The notes: generated from the letters alone by a model not told the origin. Shown: positions 1 through 5,957, numbered from the stretch's first letter. The stretch is DNA of 14,931 bases from Thermoleophilia bacterium (GCA_020438525.1 JAGQUL010000112.1:1-14931); one strand, 5' to 3'. Numbers and translations: made by a program.

Positions 1-1218
1 TACGGCGTGCTCGGCGGCATGGCCGGGTCGGCGGTCGCGGTGGGTCCCGTGCTGGGCGGCTGGGTCACGTCGAACTACAGCTGGCGATGGGTGTTCGTCG
101 GCGAGGTGATCGCGCTCGCGCTGGTGATGCTGCGGCGACGCGCGCTGCCGAAGCTCGCGGTGCAGCCGGGCCTGCGCATGGACGTTCCCGGCGGAGCGCT
201 GTCGGCGCTCGGCATGCTGCTGGTCGTGATCGGCATCCTGCAGGGCGGCACCTGGGGCTGGGTGCAGCCGCTCGATCCGCCGACGATCGCCGGCCACGAT
301 GTCACGCCGCTCGGGTTCTCGCCGGTGCCGTTCGTCGTGCTCGCGGGAGCAGCGGTGCTGTGGCTCATGACGATCGTGCTCGAGCGTCGTCGGGAGCACG
401 GCCGGCCGGTGCTCTTCGACACGCGCATGCTCACGAACCGCGACCTGCGATCGGGGCTGCTCACGCTCGTGATGCAGCAGCTGATCCTGATGGGCACGTT
501 CTTCGTGCTGCCGGTCTACCTGCAGGTCGTGCTCGGCAAGGACGCGTTCGACACCGGCGTGAAGCTCCTGCCGCTGTCGCTGTCACTCCTGCTGCTCTCG
601 CTGCTCGGACCGCGGATGGCGGGTCGCCGCTCGATCCGCACGGTCGTGCAGATCGGCATCGGGCTGCTCTCGATCGGAGCGCTCGTGCTCGCCAGCGCCG
701 TCGCTCCCGACCTGCACGGCATGCGCTTCGGCGTGGGTCTCGTGTTCTCCGGAGCGGGTGCGGGCCTGCTGCTGTCGCAGCTCGGCAACGTGATCATGTC
801 GAGCGCCCGCGCCGACCAGACGAGCGAGGCAGGCGGGCTGCAGGGCACTGCGCAGAACCTGGGCGCGTCGCTCGGAACCGCGCTCGTGGGCAGCATCATG
901 ATCGCGAGCCTCACCACGGGGTTCACCGCGAGCATCGCCGACAGCCCGTCGATTCCGAGCACGACGCGAGCACAGGTCGAGGCAGCCGCGCAGACCGGCA
1001 TTCCGATGGTCACGATCAAGGATGCCCGCGCGGCGATCGAGCGGGCCGGGACCGATGCCGACACCACCGACGAGCTGGTGGCGCACTACGGTGACGCACA
1101 GCTCGCTGCGCTCAAGCAGTCGCTGCTGCTCGTCGCGATCGTTGCGCTGCTCGCCTTCGTTCCCGCCCGGCGCATTCCCCGCCAGCTCGCCGCCGCCGAG
1201 CCCGCAGCGTCGACCTGA
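1..1218 (+). CDS. DHA2-family (EmrB/QacA-like) MFS drug efflux transporter, 3' part
   Basis: This is the C-terminal ~405 residues of a major facilitator permease; the start lies left of the window because the frame is open from base 1. Near the left edge it carries the antiporter motif C (AGSAVAVGPVLGG) followed by WRWVFV, which in 14-helix DHA2 exporters marks helix 5 and the turn into helix 6. About nine further hydrophobic segments follow, for example around residues 55-80, 105-125, 150-180, 185-205, 210-232, 240-265, 280-305 and 372-392. That count fits a 14-TM rather than a 12-TM protein. DHA2 members export drugs or other amphipathic compounds by proton antiport across the inner membrane; the substrate cannot be read from sequence. 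The gene ends TGA 6 bp before the 3' end of dtd on the other strand, so the two converge with no room for a separate terminator. Confidence 0.9.
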   Translation, partial: YGVLGGMAGSAVAVGPVLGGWVTSNYSWRWVFVGEVIALALVMLRRRALPKLAVQPGLRMDVPGGALSALGMLLVVIGILQGGTWGWVQPLDPPTIAGHDVTPLGFSPVPFVVLAGAAVLWLMTIVLERRREHGRPVLFDTRMLTNRDLRSGLLTLVMQQLILMGTFFVLPVYLQVVLGKDAFDTGVKLLPLSLSLLLLSLLGPRMAGRRSIRTVVQIGIGLLSIGALVLASAVAPDLHGMRFGVGLVFSGAGAGLLLSQLGNVIMSSARADQTSEAGGLQGTAQNLGASLGTALVGSIMIASLTTGFTASIADSPSIPSTTRAQVEAAAQTGIPMVTIKDARAAIERAGTDADTTDELVAHYGDAQLAALKQSLLLVAIVALLAFVPARRIPRQLAAAEPAAST

Positions 1219-1224
1219 CCACGC

Positions 1225-1662
1225 TCAGCGCTCGAGCTGGATGGTCACGGGGCCGTCGTTGACGAGCGCGACCTGCATGCTCGCGCCGAACACCCCGGTC
1301 TCGACCTGCACGCCCTGCGCCCGCACGAGCTCGTTGAAGCGATCCCACATCGGCTCCGCCTCGTCGGGGTGCGCGGCCTTGGTGAAGCTGGGTCGCGTTC
1401 CCTTGCGAACGTCGCCGAGCAGGGTGAACTGGCTCACGCTCAGGATCGAGCCGCCGACGTCCACGACCGATCGGTCGAAGCGACCGTCGTCGTCGGGAAA
1501 CACGCGCAGCGCGGCGACCTTGCGCGCCATCCACTCGAGCGCCGACTCGTCGTCGCCGGCCGCGATCCCCACGAGCGCGACCAGGCCGACGCCGATCTCC
1601 CCCACCACCTGGCCCGAGACCTCGACCCGGGCCTCGCTCACACGCTGCACGACTACCTGCAT
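1225..1662 (-). CDS. dtd: D-aminoacyl-tRNA deacylase (D-Tyr-tRNA deacylase)
   Basis: The 145-residue product removes D-amino acids wrongly attached to tRNA, and also Gly from tRNA-Ala in this family, so D-residues do not enter translation. Both signature motifs are present: [17 protein letters not shown] near residue 80 (SQFTL catalytic motif) and [18 protein letters not shown] at the C terminus (NDGPVT, the Gly-cisPro chiral filter). Length matches the family (about 145-150). The ATG at 1662 was chosen because the protein then begins [13 protein letters not shown], the usual DTD N terminus; the frame extends upstream to 1800 but only through antisense infA. A weak AAGG lies about 10 nt upstream. 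The gene diverges from infA with 30 bp between start codons, so each promoter must overlap the other gene's 5' end. Identification is firm. Confidence 0.95.
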   Translation of the reverse strand: MQVVVQRVSEARVEVSGQVVGEIGVGLVALVGIAAGDDESALEWMARKVAALRVFPDDDGRFDRSVVDVGGSILSVSQFTLLGDVRKGTRPSFTKAAHPDEAEPMWDRFNELVRAQGVQVETGVFGASMQVALVNDGPVTIQLER

Positions 1663-1680
1663 GCAGGGAGCCTTGCAGGT
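1655..1680. promoter_or_regulatory. TGCAGG half-site cluster between dtd and infA
   Basis: The short divergent region holds a perfect 12-bp palindrome CCTGCATGCAGG (1656-1667), which contains the dtd start codon. A second TGCAGG lies at 1674-1679, giving a 7-bp inverted repeat ACCTGCA (1655-1661) / TGCAGGT (1674-1680). The half-sites TGCAGG at 1662 and 1674 are 12 bp apart. The cluster covers the place where an infA -35 element would sit. A regulator-binding role is inferred only from symmetry and position; chance palindromes occur in GC-rich DNA. Confidence 0.3.
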
Positions 1681-1685
1681 ATGCT
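1680..1685 (+). promoter_or_regulatory. Candidate -10 element for a leaderless infA transcript
   Basis: TATGCT fits the TANNNT -10 pattern and ends 7 nt before the infA ATG at 1693, which would place the transcription start 0-1 nt from the start codon. No good -35 is seen at 17-18 bp; the region there is the CCTGCATGCAGG palindrome. No Shine-Dalgarno sequence stands at normal distance from 1693 (GGGAG lies about 24 nt away), in keeping with a leaderless message. Confidence 0.45.
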
Positions 1686-1692
1686 CCCGTGC

Positions 1693-1914
1693 ATGTCCAC
1701 CAAGGAAGACACAATCGAGGTCGAGGGCGTCGTCGTCGAGGCCCTCCCCAACACCATGTTCAAGGTGAAGCTGGACAACGACCACGAGGTCCTTGGACAC
1801 ATCTCGGGCAAGATGCGGCGCTACTACATCCGCATCCTCCCGGGCGACCGCGTCAAGGTCGAGCTCTCGCCGTACGATCTCTCGCGCGGCCGCATCACGT
1901 ACCGCTACAAGTGA
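1693..1914 (+). CDS. infA: Translation initiation factor IF-1
   Basis: The 73-residue product is a single S1/OB-fold protein that binds the 30S A site and assists IF-2 and IF-3 in start-codon selection. It shows the conserved family blocks [36 protein letters not shown] and [17 protein letters not shown], and has the usual length. The ATG at 1693 ([12 protein letters not shown]) matches family N termini; the in-frame ATG at 1681 would add MLPC and is less likely. No rpmJ, rpsM or rpsK follows, although infA commonly sits with rpmJ next to the ribosomal-protein cluster. Here it stands alone and divergent from dtd, so it may be a relocated or second copy. Two hairpins follow its stop codon. Confidence 0.96.
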   Translation: MSTKEDTIEVEGVVVEALPNTMFKVKLDNDHEVLGHISGKMRRYYIRILPGDRVKVELSPYDLSRGRITYRYK

Positions 1915-1925
1915 GCGGAACGAGC

Positions 1926-1985
1926 GATGACCGAGCTTGCTCGAGTCATCCGAGTGAGCGAGCTTGCTGCGCGCCGCAGGCGCGC
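1926..1985 (+). terminator. Two stem-loops after infA (possible terminator)
   Basis: The first hairpin (1926-1950) pairs GATGAC with GTCATC and, inside it, GAGC with GCTC around a TT loop. The second (1969-1985) pairs GCGCGCC with GGCGCGC around a GCA loop. A 10-base word CGAGCTTGCT occurs at 1932-1941 and again at 1959-1968. There is no T-run after either stem, so this is not a canonical intrinsic terminator. It could be a rho-dependent or structural 3' end, or a dispersed intergenic repeat. Confidence 0.4.
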
Positions 1986-2059
1986 AATGCGTAGTCGTCC
2001 GCAGTTAGCGGCGGCAACTCCCCGGTGACCTGCGCTCGCGGCTCGCGTTGACTTGCGCC

Positions 2060-2275
2060 ATGGATGCACCCGCACACGATCGTGACCGCTGCGTCGCCGC
2101 GATCTTCCAGGCCTCCGACGTCACCGACTTCGTGGACCCGCACGCAGCGTTTCCTCGCAGTGGCCTCATAGCCGAGCGCCTCGAGCGCACCCGTCGCGCC
2201 GATGCACACGTGCCGTGCGACAGCTGCGGCATCGCCGGCTGCTCCACGCGCGCGCTGCTTGGCCAGCGACCCTAG
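2060..2275 (+). CDS. Doubtful small ORF with a C-x2-C-x4-C cluster
   Basis: A 71-codon frame starts at the ATG at 2060 and ends TAG 7 bp before the 3' end of the convergent TPR gene. I do not recognise the product. It is Arg/Ala/Asp-rich and ends with CDSCGIAGC, a metal-site-like cysteine cluster. About four fifths of its third codon positions are G or C, lower than in the clear genes here. No ribosome-binding site or leaderless-type -10 is apparent before the ATG. It may be a real small gene, a remnant, or chance. It is listed because the 1915-2282 interval has nothing better. Confidence 0.2.
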   Translation: MDAPAHDRDRCVAAIFQASDVTDFVDPHAAFPRSGLIAERLERTRRADAHVPCDSCGIAGCSTRALLGQRP

Positions 2276-2282
2276 GTCGTCG

Positions 2283-2714
2283 TCAGTCGCCGAACACCAT
2301 CGGCCCGGCCGGCGGGAACCCGTCGGTTCCGGTCCCGCCGAACTGCTCGTCGAACGCGGTCCGGTTGAGGAATGCGTTGAGCGTGTCGCGGTAGATCCGC
2401 CGATCGGGATCGAGCAACGACGACAGCCGGTAGTGGCGCTGCGCCTTCTCGACGTGTCCGAGCCGGTCGTGCGCCCGCCCCAGGCAGTAGTGCGCGTAGG
2501 CGTCGACCGGATCACGGTCCACGATCACCTGGAACTCGACCGCGGCTCGCTCGTGGAACCCGAGCGTGAGGTACGTCTTGCCGAGCGCCTCGTGCACCGA
2601 GTTCGACTCCGGCTCCAGCGCCTTCGCACGCTCGAGCGGCGCGATCGCCTCGTCCGCATGTCCGTCCGCGAGCGCGTCGAGCCCTTGGCGATACAGGCGG
2701 TAGGCGTCGGTCAT
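2283..2714 (-). CDS. Small tetratricopeptide-repeat (TPR) protein
   Basis: The product has 143 residues and almost consists of three TPR units, at about residues 3-36, 38-71 and 72-105. Each has the helix-turn-helix pattern with conserved small residues (for example GLDALADGHADEAIAPLERA and CLGRAHDRLGHVEKAQRHY). A C-terminal tail of ~35 residues follows, ending in the Gly/Pro-rich GGTGTDGFPPAGP. TPR modules bind other proteins; the partner is unknown. No signal peptide or membrane segment is seen, so it should be cytoplasmic. The ATG at 2714 was chosen because GGAG stands 5 nt upstream and the first TPR begins at once; a GTG start at 2774 would add 20 non-TPR residues. It lies 78 bp downstream of the fRMsr gene on the same strand and may be co-transcribed or have its own signal. 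Confidence 0.8.
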   Translation of the reverse strand: MTDAYRLYRQGLDALADGHADEAIAPLERAKALEPESNSVHEALGKTYLTLGFHERAAVEFQVIVDRDPVDAYAHYCLGRAHDRLGHVEKAQRHYRLSSLLDPDRRIYRDTLNAFLNRTAFDEQFGGTGTDGFPPAGPMVFGD

Positions 2715-2792
2715 GCGCGCTCCGGTCGTGGCCTCCCGTGCGCCCACGAGGCAGGCGAACGGCCTTCTCCTCACTGTAGCACCGGTTTTCGG

Positions 2793-3278
2793 CTACGTTG
2801 CGGCGCCGGCGCGCGCGAGCAGCTGCGCAACCGTCGCGACGAGCGCCTCGACCGTCCGGGCATCGTCGTCGTCGAACCGCCCGGGCGTGGGGCTGTCGAG
2901 GTCGAGCACCCCAACCAGCGCTCCGCTCACGACCACCGGCACCACCAGCTCCGACCGTGATCGTGCGTCACATGCGATGTGCCCGTCGAACGCGTGCACG
3001 TCCGGCACCACGATCGTCTCGAGCCGCGCCGCAGCGGTGCCGCACACGCCGCGACCGATCGCGATCTCGATGCACGCGGGCCGCCCCTGGTACGGGCCGA
3101 CCACGAGCCGGTCGTTGCGAAGCAGGTAGAAGCCCGCCCAGTTCAGGTCGTCCAGCTCGTCGTACACGAGCGCCGCGGTGGTCGCGAGGATCGCCACCTC
3201 GTCGTCGACCCCCTCCAGCAGGGCCTCGAGCAGCGACGACAGTTCGGGCGACGACGTTCCGGTTCCGGCGGCTTCCAT
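2793..3278 (-). CDS. msrC: Free methionine-(R)-sulfoxide reductase (GAF-domain fRMsr)
   Basis: The 161-residue product is a single GAF domain that reduces free (not protein-bound) methionine-R-sulfoxide with electrons from thioredoxin. Family blocks are clear: LNWAGFYLL, VVGPYQGRPACIEI, GRGVCGTAA, VVPDVHAFDGHIACD, SELVVPV and GVLDLDSP. The three redox cysteines are Cys69, Cys79 and Cys103, with spacings of 10 and 24. This is the same as Cys84/Cys94/Cys118 of the E. coli enzyme, so it should be active. The ATG at 3278 gives the normal length. It has no Shine-Dalgarno sequence but has TACGAT exactly 6 nt upstream, suggesting a leaderless transcript. The gene diverges from csrA. The symbol msrC (yebR in E. 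coli) is assigned by family. Confidence 0.93.
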   Translation of the reverse strand: MEAAGTGTSSPELSSLLEALLEGVDDEVAILATTAALVYDELDDLNWAGFYLLRNDRLVVGPYQGRPACIEIAIGRGVCGTAAARLETIVVPDVHAFDGHIACDARSRSELVVPVVVSGALVGVLDLDSPTPGRFDDDDARTVEALVATVAQLLARAGAAT

Positions 3279-3284
3279 GGCGTG

Positions 3285-3290
3285 ATCGTA
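3285..3290 (-). promoter_or_regulatory. Candidate -10 element for leaderless msrC
   Basis: On the minus strand TACGAT (TANNNT type) is followed by six bases and then the msrC ATG at 3278. With the usual distance, the transcription start falls on the A of ATG. No convincing -35 hexamer is visible 16-18 bp upstream. Confidence 0.4.
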
Positions 3291-3365
3291 TCGTCCGAGC
3301 CGCCGTCGGCACCGCGGTTCTCGCTGCATGGGAGCGGTTTCGTGGTTCGCATCCGCCGGTGTGGG

Positions 3366-3371
3366 TATGGT
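3366..3371 (+). promoter_or_regulatory. Possible -10 element for csrA
   Basis: TATGGT is the only TANNNT hexamer I noticed in the 196-bp gap between msrC and csrA on the plus strand. It would give a leader of roughly 95 nt. No clear -35 match is seen, so support is weak. Confidence 0.25.
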
Positions 3372-3455
3372 GCGCGCAAGGCGACGATCCGGATGCCACG
3401 GGGCGATCGCTGCAGCACCGGTCGTGCGGATCGAGGGGATTCGACGCCGGGCCAC

Positions 3456-3466
3456 GGAGGGCGGAG
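3456..3466 (+). promoter_or_regulatory. csrA ribosome-binding site with overlapping GGA motifs
   Basis: GGAGG (3456-3460) and GGAG (3463-3466) lie before the csrA ATG at 3475, the nearer one at 8 nt. CsrA proteins recognise GGA in an A(N)GGA context, and CACGGAGG and GCGGAG both sit on the Shine-Dalgarno region. Feedback repression of csrA by its own product is therefore plausible, by analogy with other CsrA systems; it is not shown here. Confidence 0.5.
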
Positions 3467-3474
3467 CTGACACG

Positions 3475-3681
3475 ATGCTGGTACTCACCAGGAAGATCGG
3501 TGAATCGTTCGTCATCGGCGACGACATCAAGATCACGATCATCGACATCATTGGCGGCAACAAGGTTCGCGTCGGCATCGAGGCGCCGCACGAGGTGCCC
3601 GTGTACCGCGAAGAGATCTACGAGCAGATCAAGGCCGAGAACGCCGCTGCCGCCGAGTCTGCTCCGACCGACCTGCCCTGA
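3475..3681 (+). CDS. csrA: Carbon storage regulator CsrA (RNA-binding translational regulator)
   Basis: The 68-residue product is a CsrA/RsmA homodimer subunit that binds GGA motifs in mRNA leaders and blocks or alters translation. It is diagnostic from the first residue: [20 protein letters not shown], then [20 protein letters not shown]. The RNA-contact residues Leu4, Arg6 and Arg45 (Arg44 in E. coli numbering) are present. A short Ala/Glu-rich tail follows residue 53. The ATG at 3475 is fixed by homology and by the GGAG 8 nt upstream; the frame runs back to 3328 but without CsrA-like sequence. In non-enteric bacteria csrA usually sits beside fliW in flagellar clusters. Here neither fliW nor flagellar genes are seen within the window, so the usual antagonist must lie elsewhere or be absent. 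Confidence 0.95.
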   Translation: MLVLTRKIGESFVIGDDIKITIIDIIGGNKVRVGIEAPHEVPVYREEIYEQIKAENAAAAESAPTDLP

Positions 3682-3714
3682 CTGGTCGCGCAGCTCGAAG
3701 CGGCATGCTGCAGG

Positions 3715-4167
3715 CTACGCGACTGCTCGAGCACCAGTGAGCGCATCGAGGATCGCGTTCGCCGCGGCCTCCGCATCGGATGCCAACCGGGGCAGTTCGC
3801 TCCAGAACCACGACGACTCGCGCCCCGGTACTACACCGGTATCCCTGATGGCCTCGACGTACCCGCGCATCTGGTTCCACTGGTCGAACATCCGGTCGAG
3901 CACCCCGAGGGGCTCGGTGGTTGCGCTCGGCAGCAAGCCCGTACCGGCAAGGCGTCCTGCAGCGGCGCGCAGCGTTCGCTCCCCGTCGAGCGCTACCGTC
4001 ACGCCGTTCGCGATCACGCCGAACGAACGTCGAAGCTCGGGCGTGGCGATCGGCCCGGGCGGAAGCACCATGAGCGTGCGCTGGATGTCCTTGGACGACG
4101 CCGCGACGCGCTTGACGCCGAAGCGGAACCGGTTCAGCCACTGGTCGGGTGTGATTGCGACGTGCAT
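3715..4167 (-). CDS. Unrecognised soluble protein, 150 residues
   Basis: I do not recognise this family. The frame has strong GC at third positions and a good start: ATG at 4167, with TAGTGT exactly 6 nt upstream and no Shine-Dalgarno sequence, matching the leaderless pattern of its neighbours. The product (MHVAITPDQWLNRFRFGVKR...) looks mainly helical. It shows a Trp/Phe/Arg-rich start, a central FDQWNQMRGYVEAI segment around residues 93-107, SSWFWSELPRL around 118-128 and an Ala-rich C-terminal helix. There is no signal peptide, membrane span or known catalytic motif. It converges with csrA (33 bp between stop codons) and lies 52 bp downstream of the two-TM protein on the same strand. No function can be given. 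Confidence 0.7.
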   Translation of the reverse strand: MHVAITPDQWLNRFRFGVKRVAASSKDIQRTLMVLPPGPIATPELRRSFGVIANGVTVALDGERTLRAAAGRLAGTGLLPSATTEPLGVLDRMFDQWNQMRGYVEAIRDTGVVPGRESSWFWSELPRLASDAEAAANAILDALTGARAVA

Positions 4168-4173
4168 GCCGCG

Positions 4174-4179
4174 ACACTA
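4174..4179 (-). promoter_or_regulatory. Candidate -10 element for the 150-residue gene
   Basis: On the minus strand TAGTGT is followed by CGCGGC and the ATG at 4167. This puts the predicted transcription start on the start codon. No clear -35 match is seen. It supports the chosen start and a promoter separate from the upstream two-TM gene. Confidence 0.35.
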
Positions 4180-4219
4180 GCAAGTCGGACGTGGACCCGA
4201 TTGGACCGTTCCGATCCGA

Positions 4220-4606
4220 TCACGCCGGCTCGACGCGGCGCTCGCTGACCTGCCCGAGATCGTCAACGCGAACGAGCACCTTGATGCGTTCGGCGCCGGC
4301 CACGAGCTTGCGGTGCCAGCCGAGCAGCGCCACGCCGCCACCGACCAGGAACAGCGCGTCGTGCAGCCAGACGTACATGCCGATGCCGATCGCTGCCATG
4401 ACCACGTTCGGCAGCCACTGCTGGCGGTTGGGCATGCTCACCACCGCGCGGAATCCGTGCTGCTCCTCCACGCGCCCACCGCGGTTCACGAGCTTGGCCA
4501 GGTGCATCACCAGCCGCGACAGCCGCGCCTGCTCGTCGAGCAGCTCGTGGTCGTCGGTGCCATGGTGGTCGTCGTGGTTGTTGGAGAGTGCCTGCTGCTC
4601 ATTCAT
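4220..4606 (-). CDS. Unrecognised small membrane protein with His/Asp-rich N terminus
   Basis: The 128-residue product is not one I recognise. Residues 9-20 are NNHDDHHGTDDH, a His/Asp cluster that might bind metal ions (inference). An amphipathic helix covers roughly 22-41. Two hydrophobic spans follow at about 65-81 (LPNVVMAAIGIGMYVWL) and 84-98 (ALFLVGGGVALLGWH), with a short HD turn, so the protein is probably a hairpin in the inner membrane with both ends inside. The C terminus is charged. The ATG at 4606 was chosen because sequence upstream in frame is low-quality; GGGA lies about 10 nt away and a TACCAT hexamer at 4625-4630 could serve as -10. It may form a unit with the possible small ORF upstream. 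Confidence 0.65.
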   Translation of the reverse strand: MNEQQALSNNHDDHHGTDDHELLDEQARLSRLVMHLAKLVNRGGRVEEQHGFRAVVSMPNRQQWLPNVVMAAIGIGMYVWLHDALFLVGGGVALLGWHRKLVAGAERIKVLVRVDDLGQVSERRVEPA

Positions 4607-4652
4607 CGTCGCGTCCCGTGGTGCATGGTAGTGGTGGTGTCCAGCCGGTCGC

Positions 4653-4829
4653 TCATGCCGCCGGCTCGTCGTGCCACGCCAGTCGAGCCGGCCACCGCGA
4701 GTCGCACAGGCGTGCGCCATGGATCGCCGGCATTGCGAGGGTGAGCGGGAGCACCATCGGTGCGCCCTGGCTTCGCCACACGGTCGTGGCTGCGGCGAGT
4801 GCCGCGTCTTGTCGTCTCACGTCTGGCAT
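4653..4829 (-). CDS. Possible 58-residue ORF, function unknown
   Basis: This minus-strand frame (MPDVRRQDAALAAATTVWRS...) occupies the otherwise empty gap between the two-TM gene and pyrD. Its second half uses strongly GC-ending codons as in real genes here (PMVLPLTLAMPAIHGARL), and it ends TGA 46 bp before the start of the two-TM gene. No ribosome-binding site or leaderless-type -10 is evident, and the start could be elsewhere. It is not recognised. The remaining interval, 4830-4984, shows nothing clear except a possible pyrD promoter. Confidence 0.3.
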   Translation of the reverse strand: MPDVRRQDAALAAATTVWRSQGAPMVLPLTLAMPAIHGARLCDSRWPARLAWHDEPAA

Positions 4830-4969
4830 GGACCCGTCCGTCCGTCCCGAATGCGCTGTCGCGCGCCGTCCCACCGGTGCAGCCCGGCGTGTCCGCACGA
4901 GCTCCACGCCCGTATATCGCCCGTCGTGGGCGCTGCGTTGCACGCACTGGGTGCGACCGCGAGGCCATG

Positions 4970-4975
4970 TACCGT
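4970..4975 (+). promoter_or_regulatory. Weak candidate -10 element for pyrD
   Basis: TACCGT fits TANNNT and would start transcription about 3 nt before the pyrD ATG at 4985. No Shine-Dalgarno sequence precedes that ATG (GAGG lies about 20 nt away). No good -35 is seen. Confidence 0.25.
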
Positions 4976-4984
4976 CCGTAATCG

Positions 4985-5869
4985 ATGCATGCTTCGGTGA
5001 CCGTCGGTTCGCTCGTCGTCAGCCCTCCGCTCGTGAACGGGAGCGGCGTGATCGACGCGACGAGCTCGGATGAGGGATGGAATCTGCCCGTATCCGTCCT
5101 GTCCAAACTCGGCTGGTTCACCACCAAGACGATCACCGCACAGCCGCGCGCGGGCAACCCGCAGCCGTGGGCGGAGGTGCTCGGGCCGGGAACGCTGGCG
5201 AACGCCGCGGGCCTGCCCAACCCCGGGATCGACGAGGCGATGCGCGCGTGGTCGCACCTGCCCGAGCTGCTCGACGTGCCGGTGGTGGCGAGCATCGGGG
5301 GCGACGTCGACCAGCTCGACGTGCTCGCCGAGCGCGTGACCGCCGCCGGCTGGGCGTCGGGGATCGAGCTGAACCTGTCGTGCCCGAACGTCGACGGCGG
5401 GCTGGTCGCAGCCGACCCTGCCGCGGTCGAGCGGGTCGTTGCTCGCGTGCGTGCGCGCGTCGGGACGAACGTGGTGCTCACGGCAAAGCTCACCCCCGCC
5501 AGCGGCGCACCGGCGGCCGTGGCTCGCGCGGCGGAGGCCGCCGGCGCCGACGCGCTGACGTGCGGCAACACGATGCCGGTACGTGCGGTGGGCGACGACG
5601 GAGCGGCGGTGCTCGGCGGTGGCATGAACGGCGGCATGAGCGGTGCGTGGCTGCACCCGATCGCGCTGCGGCTGGTCGCCGAGGTTGCCGACGCCGTGGC
5701 GATTCCTGTCATCGGCCTGGGCGGCGTCGACGGGGTCGCTGCCGCACGACGCATGCGCGACGCAGGCGCTCGCATCGTCGGCGTGGGCACCGGCGCGGTC
5801 TTCGATCCGGGCCTGGTGGAGCTGCTCGCGACGCACCTGCTGACCGAGGCGACCTCGACCACGACCTGA
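4985..5869 (+). CDS. pyrD: Dihydroorotate dehydrogenase, class 1 (1B-like) catalytic subunit
   Basis: The 294-residue FMN enzyme oxidises dihydroorotate to orotate in pyrimidine synthesis. Motifs in order: FTTKTITAQPRAGNPQP (44-61; Lys48 region contacts FMN and substrate), ANAAGLPNPG (72-81), IELNLSCPNV (127-136, with Cys133 at the class 1 catalytic base position, where class 2 enzymes have Ser), LTAKLTP (165-171, flavin Lys168), CGNTM, GGMSG, IGLGGVDG and VGTG (phosphate-binding loops). The short N terminus without a membrane helix and the actinobacterial context favour class 1B, which uses an electron-transfer partner PyrK that is not in this window. Substrate-loop residues near the start (VNGSGVIDATS) differ from the usual ASG pattern. 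A paralogous FMN oxidoreductase role is less likely but possible. It lies 118 bp upstream of mihF; the pyrF often found between them is missing. Confidence 0.88.
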   Translation: MHASVTVGSLVVSPPLVNGSGVIDATSSDEGWNLPVSVLSKLGWFTTKTITAQPRAGNPQPWAEVLGPGTLANAAGLPNPGIDEAMRAWSHLPELLDVPVVASIGGDVDQLDVLAERVTAAGWASGIELNLSCPNVDGGLVAADPAAVERVVARVRARVGTNVVLTAKLTPASGAPAAVARAAEAAGADALTCGNTMPVRAVGDDGAAVLGGGMNGGMSGAWLHPIALRLVAEVADAVAIPVIGLGGVDGVAAARRMRDAGARIVGVGTGAVFDPGLVELLATHLLTEATSTTT

Positions 5870-5925
5870 GTGTTTCCCGTGGAAATGGCCGTGAAGGCGC
5901 GGGGTTCGGGCCGCATCCGGTGGGA

Positions 5926-5957
5926 TCGGCAAACTCGTACCGTGAGTTGTTTGCCGA
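5926..5957. promoter_or_regulatory. Perfect 8-bp inverted repeat overlapping the mihF -35 box
   Basis: TCGGCAAA (5926-5933) and TTTGCCGA (5950-5957) are exact reverse complements separated by 16 bp, with half-site centres 24 bp apart. The right arm contains the proposed -35 box TTGCCG (5951-5956). A protein bound here would compete with RNA polymerase, so an operator role is reasonable. As RNA, if pyrD transcripts read through, it could also form a stem, aided by CTC (5934-5936) pairing with GAG (5944-5946). Confidence 0.45.

Noticed and set aside
87..1094. A 335-codon frame inside the transporter gene
   Set aside because: It is a +1 shadow, rich in Arg and Ala, while the main frame gives clear membrane helices and motif C.
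1663..1800. N-terminal extension of dtd to 1800
   Set aside because: The extra residues are antisense to infA and have no family similarity; the ATG at 1662 gives the normal DTD start.
2715..2774. GTG start at 2774 for the TPR gene
   Set aside because: The 20 added residues lie outside the TPR fold and the ATG at 2714 has GGAG 5 nt upstream.
3328..3474. N-terminal extension of csrA in frame
   Set aside because: CsrA proteins begin at MLVLTRK, and the ribosome-binding site lies just before 3475.
2798..4180. A 460-codon plus-strand frame rich in Arg, Pro and Ser
   Set aside because: It overlaps msrC, csrA and the 150-residue gene, all better supported; its composition is typical of an out-of-frame reading.
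5871..5886. A parS-like sequence after pyrD (TGTTTCCCGTGGAAAT)
   Set aside because: It resembles the ParB site but the CACGTG core is CCCGTG and the symmetry is odd (TTTCC-CGT-GGAAA). More likely it is a small hairpin.
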